DNA of 35,145 nt, from contig PBYF01000127.1 of assembly GCA_002729515.1 (NCBI GenBank), forward strand, positions 1 to 35,145. Reading direction: 5' to 3'. Shown piece after piece: positions 34,460 through 35,145 of the stretch. Under the pieces are notes generated by a model. It was not told the origin of the DNA. It was given only the letters and a program-made list of their open reading frames with translations, and searched no databases. Position 1 is the first letter of the stretch; the number at the start of each line of letters is the position of its first letter. This DNA comes from Deltaproteobacteria bacterium (GTDB lineage: Bacteria; Myxococcota_A; UBA9160; SMWR01). Made by a program: the position numbers and the translations under genes.

Positions 34460-35145
34460 CTAGCGGTCGCGTCGCCTTCCGGCGAGCACCAGACCGACGA
34501 TGCCCAGACCGAGCAGCGATACCGTGCCCGGCTCCGGAATCGGAACCAGCGTTACATAGCCACTAGCCCCCGGGCCTGTGCCGGGAAGCTCTCCGATCGT
34601 ATTGCCAATGCCGTCGATGTTCTCGCGGAAGAAGTTCTCAATTTCATGCGTCCCAACAACAGTTCCGGTTAGATCGAAGTTGACCGAACCGAGAGTCCAG
34701 GTACCAGCAGCACCTGAGTCAGCTCCCGCGGCAGCGCCAACGCTACCAATCACCTTGTCGCAGCCCACAACGCTGCATTCATTAGTCATCCGGTACATCG
34801 GGCCCACATGTGTCATGCCCAGGGCTGTCAACGGGTTGTTGAATCCGAAAGATTCATTCGCAACATTGGTGTTCGCCATTCCCGAACCTGCTTCACTCCA
34901 TCCGAAATTGCTGGTCGCAGCAGCCCACGGGACATCGATTGTCAAGATCAACTCCAAGCAGTAGCCGTCCTGCTGGCCCACGCCGAACTTAAGGCAACCA
35001 CCACCCAAATTGGCATCTGGAGTCCCTACAAACGACAGCGTCGGAGTCCCGCCGCCAACAGAAGCCGGTGCTGCCCAAATCATATCCAAAGTAATGGCCG
35101 CGCCAGCACTTCCCGCGATGAAGCACGTCGCTGCAATGATCGAAA
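34460..35145 (-). CDS. PEP-CTERM sorting-domain protein, 5' end cut by the window
   Basis: The frame is open from the right edge to the stop at 34460, about 228 residues visible. The first visible residues (IIAATCFIAGSAGAAITLDM) are a signal-peptide core, so only a few codons are missing; a TTG at 35089 is internal. The C-terminus holds PIPEPGTVSLLGLGIVGLVL followed by AGRRRDR: a Pro-Glu-Pro motif, a membrane helix and a basic tail, as recognised by exosortase. The body is Gly/Asn/Ser/Thr-rich with two cysteine pairs and low charge, typical of exported surface or matrix proteins. Base composition is visibly less GC-rich than its neighbours. No exosortase gene is in this window. Confidence 0.92.
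   Translation of the reverse strand, partial: SIIAATCFIAGSAGAAITLDMIWAAPASVGGGTPTLSFVGTPDANLGGGCLKFGVGQQDGYCLELILTIDVPWAAATSNFGWSEAGSGMANTNVANESFGFNNPLTALGMTHVGPMYRMTNECSVVGCDKVIGSVGAAAGADSGAAGTWTLGSVNFDLTGTVVGTHEIENFFRENIDGIGNTIGELPGTGPGASGYVTLVPIPEPGTVSLLGLGIVGLVLAGRRRDR

Overview
This is a GC-rich bacterial chromosome segment with densely packed genes, many one-base or four-base stop/start overlaps (ATGA, GTGA, TTGA, TGATG) and frequent GTG or TTG starts. Several traits suggest a Gram-negative lineage of the former Deltaproteobacteria (Myxococcota, or relatives such as Candidatus Binatota): a TonB2/TtpC-type energy-transducing operon, a HemY-type protoporphyrinogen oxidase with an oxygen-independent HemN, a ferrochelatase with a cysteine-rich internal insertion, a phosphatidylcholine synthase, paired acyl-CoA dehydrogenases and a PEP-CTERM protein. 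The phylum is an inference; no rRNA or other marker gene is present to settle it.

Layout. 1-3222 (+): the C-terminal part of an outer-membrane barrel-like protein whose left end holds a 39-bp coding tandem repeat, then a large membrane protein with a TPR-like tail. 3251-8432 (-): a six-gene envelope operon, DUF3450 > TtpC > ExbB > ExbD > TonB > TPR, with a good promoter candidate. 8433-8902: little but an orphan reading frame. 8903-10522 (-) and 10572-12683 (+): a divergent pair, a flippase/LPG-synthase-like membrane domain fused to a methyltransferase, and a YfhO-like membrane protein whose 3' end runs into a tRNA-Cys gene. 12752-16651 (-): nuoB, nuoI, nuoC and nuoD in an unusual order, followed by a small unknown gene and a DUF1285-like gene; a decayed C-terminal piece of a 2-oxoacid dehydrogenase E2 gene lies between nuoB and nuoI. 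16712-18431 (+): phosphatidylcholine synthase and ferrochelatase. 18428-25541 (-): two acyl-CoA dehydrogenases, hemE, hemN, hemY and a lipoprotein tyrosine phosphatase in one tight run. 25636-26559 (+): ispH. 26582-29190 (-): clpS-clpA. 29227-30396 (+): a DUF482/FemAB-like acyltransferase, tail to tail with an alpha/beta hydrolase. 31500-34352 (+): a BadH-like dehydrogenase, a BadI/MenB-like hydrolase and a secreted phosphodiesterase, ended by a bidirectional terminator. 34460-35145 (-): a PEP-CTERM protein cut by the right edge.

How the genes fit together. The last steps of haem synthesis (HemE, HemN, HemY, HemH) are all here, with hemE/N/Y co-transcribed behind two acyl-CoA dehydrogenases and hemH convergent with them. 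The TonB-type operon is complete for energy transduction but has no obvious TonB-dependent receptor in view. Only the connecting, hydrogenase-like part of complex I (B, C, D, I) is encoded, so the membrane arm and NADH module must lie elsewhere. The BadH/BadI-like pair points to alicyclic ring oxidation and hydrolytic ring opening. Several operon-leading genes lack a Shine-Dalgarno sequence and instead carry a -10-like TANNNT hexamer (or TATACG) 6-8 nt before the start codon, which suggests leaderless transcripts.
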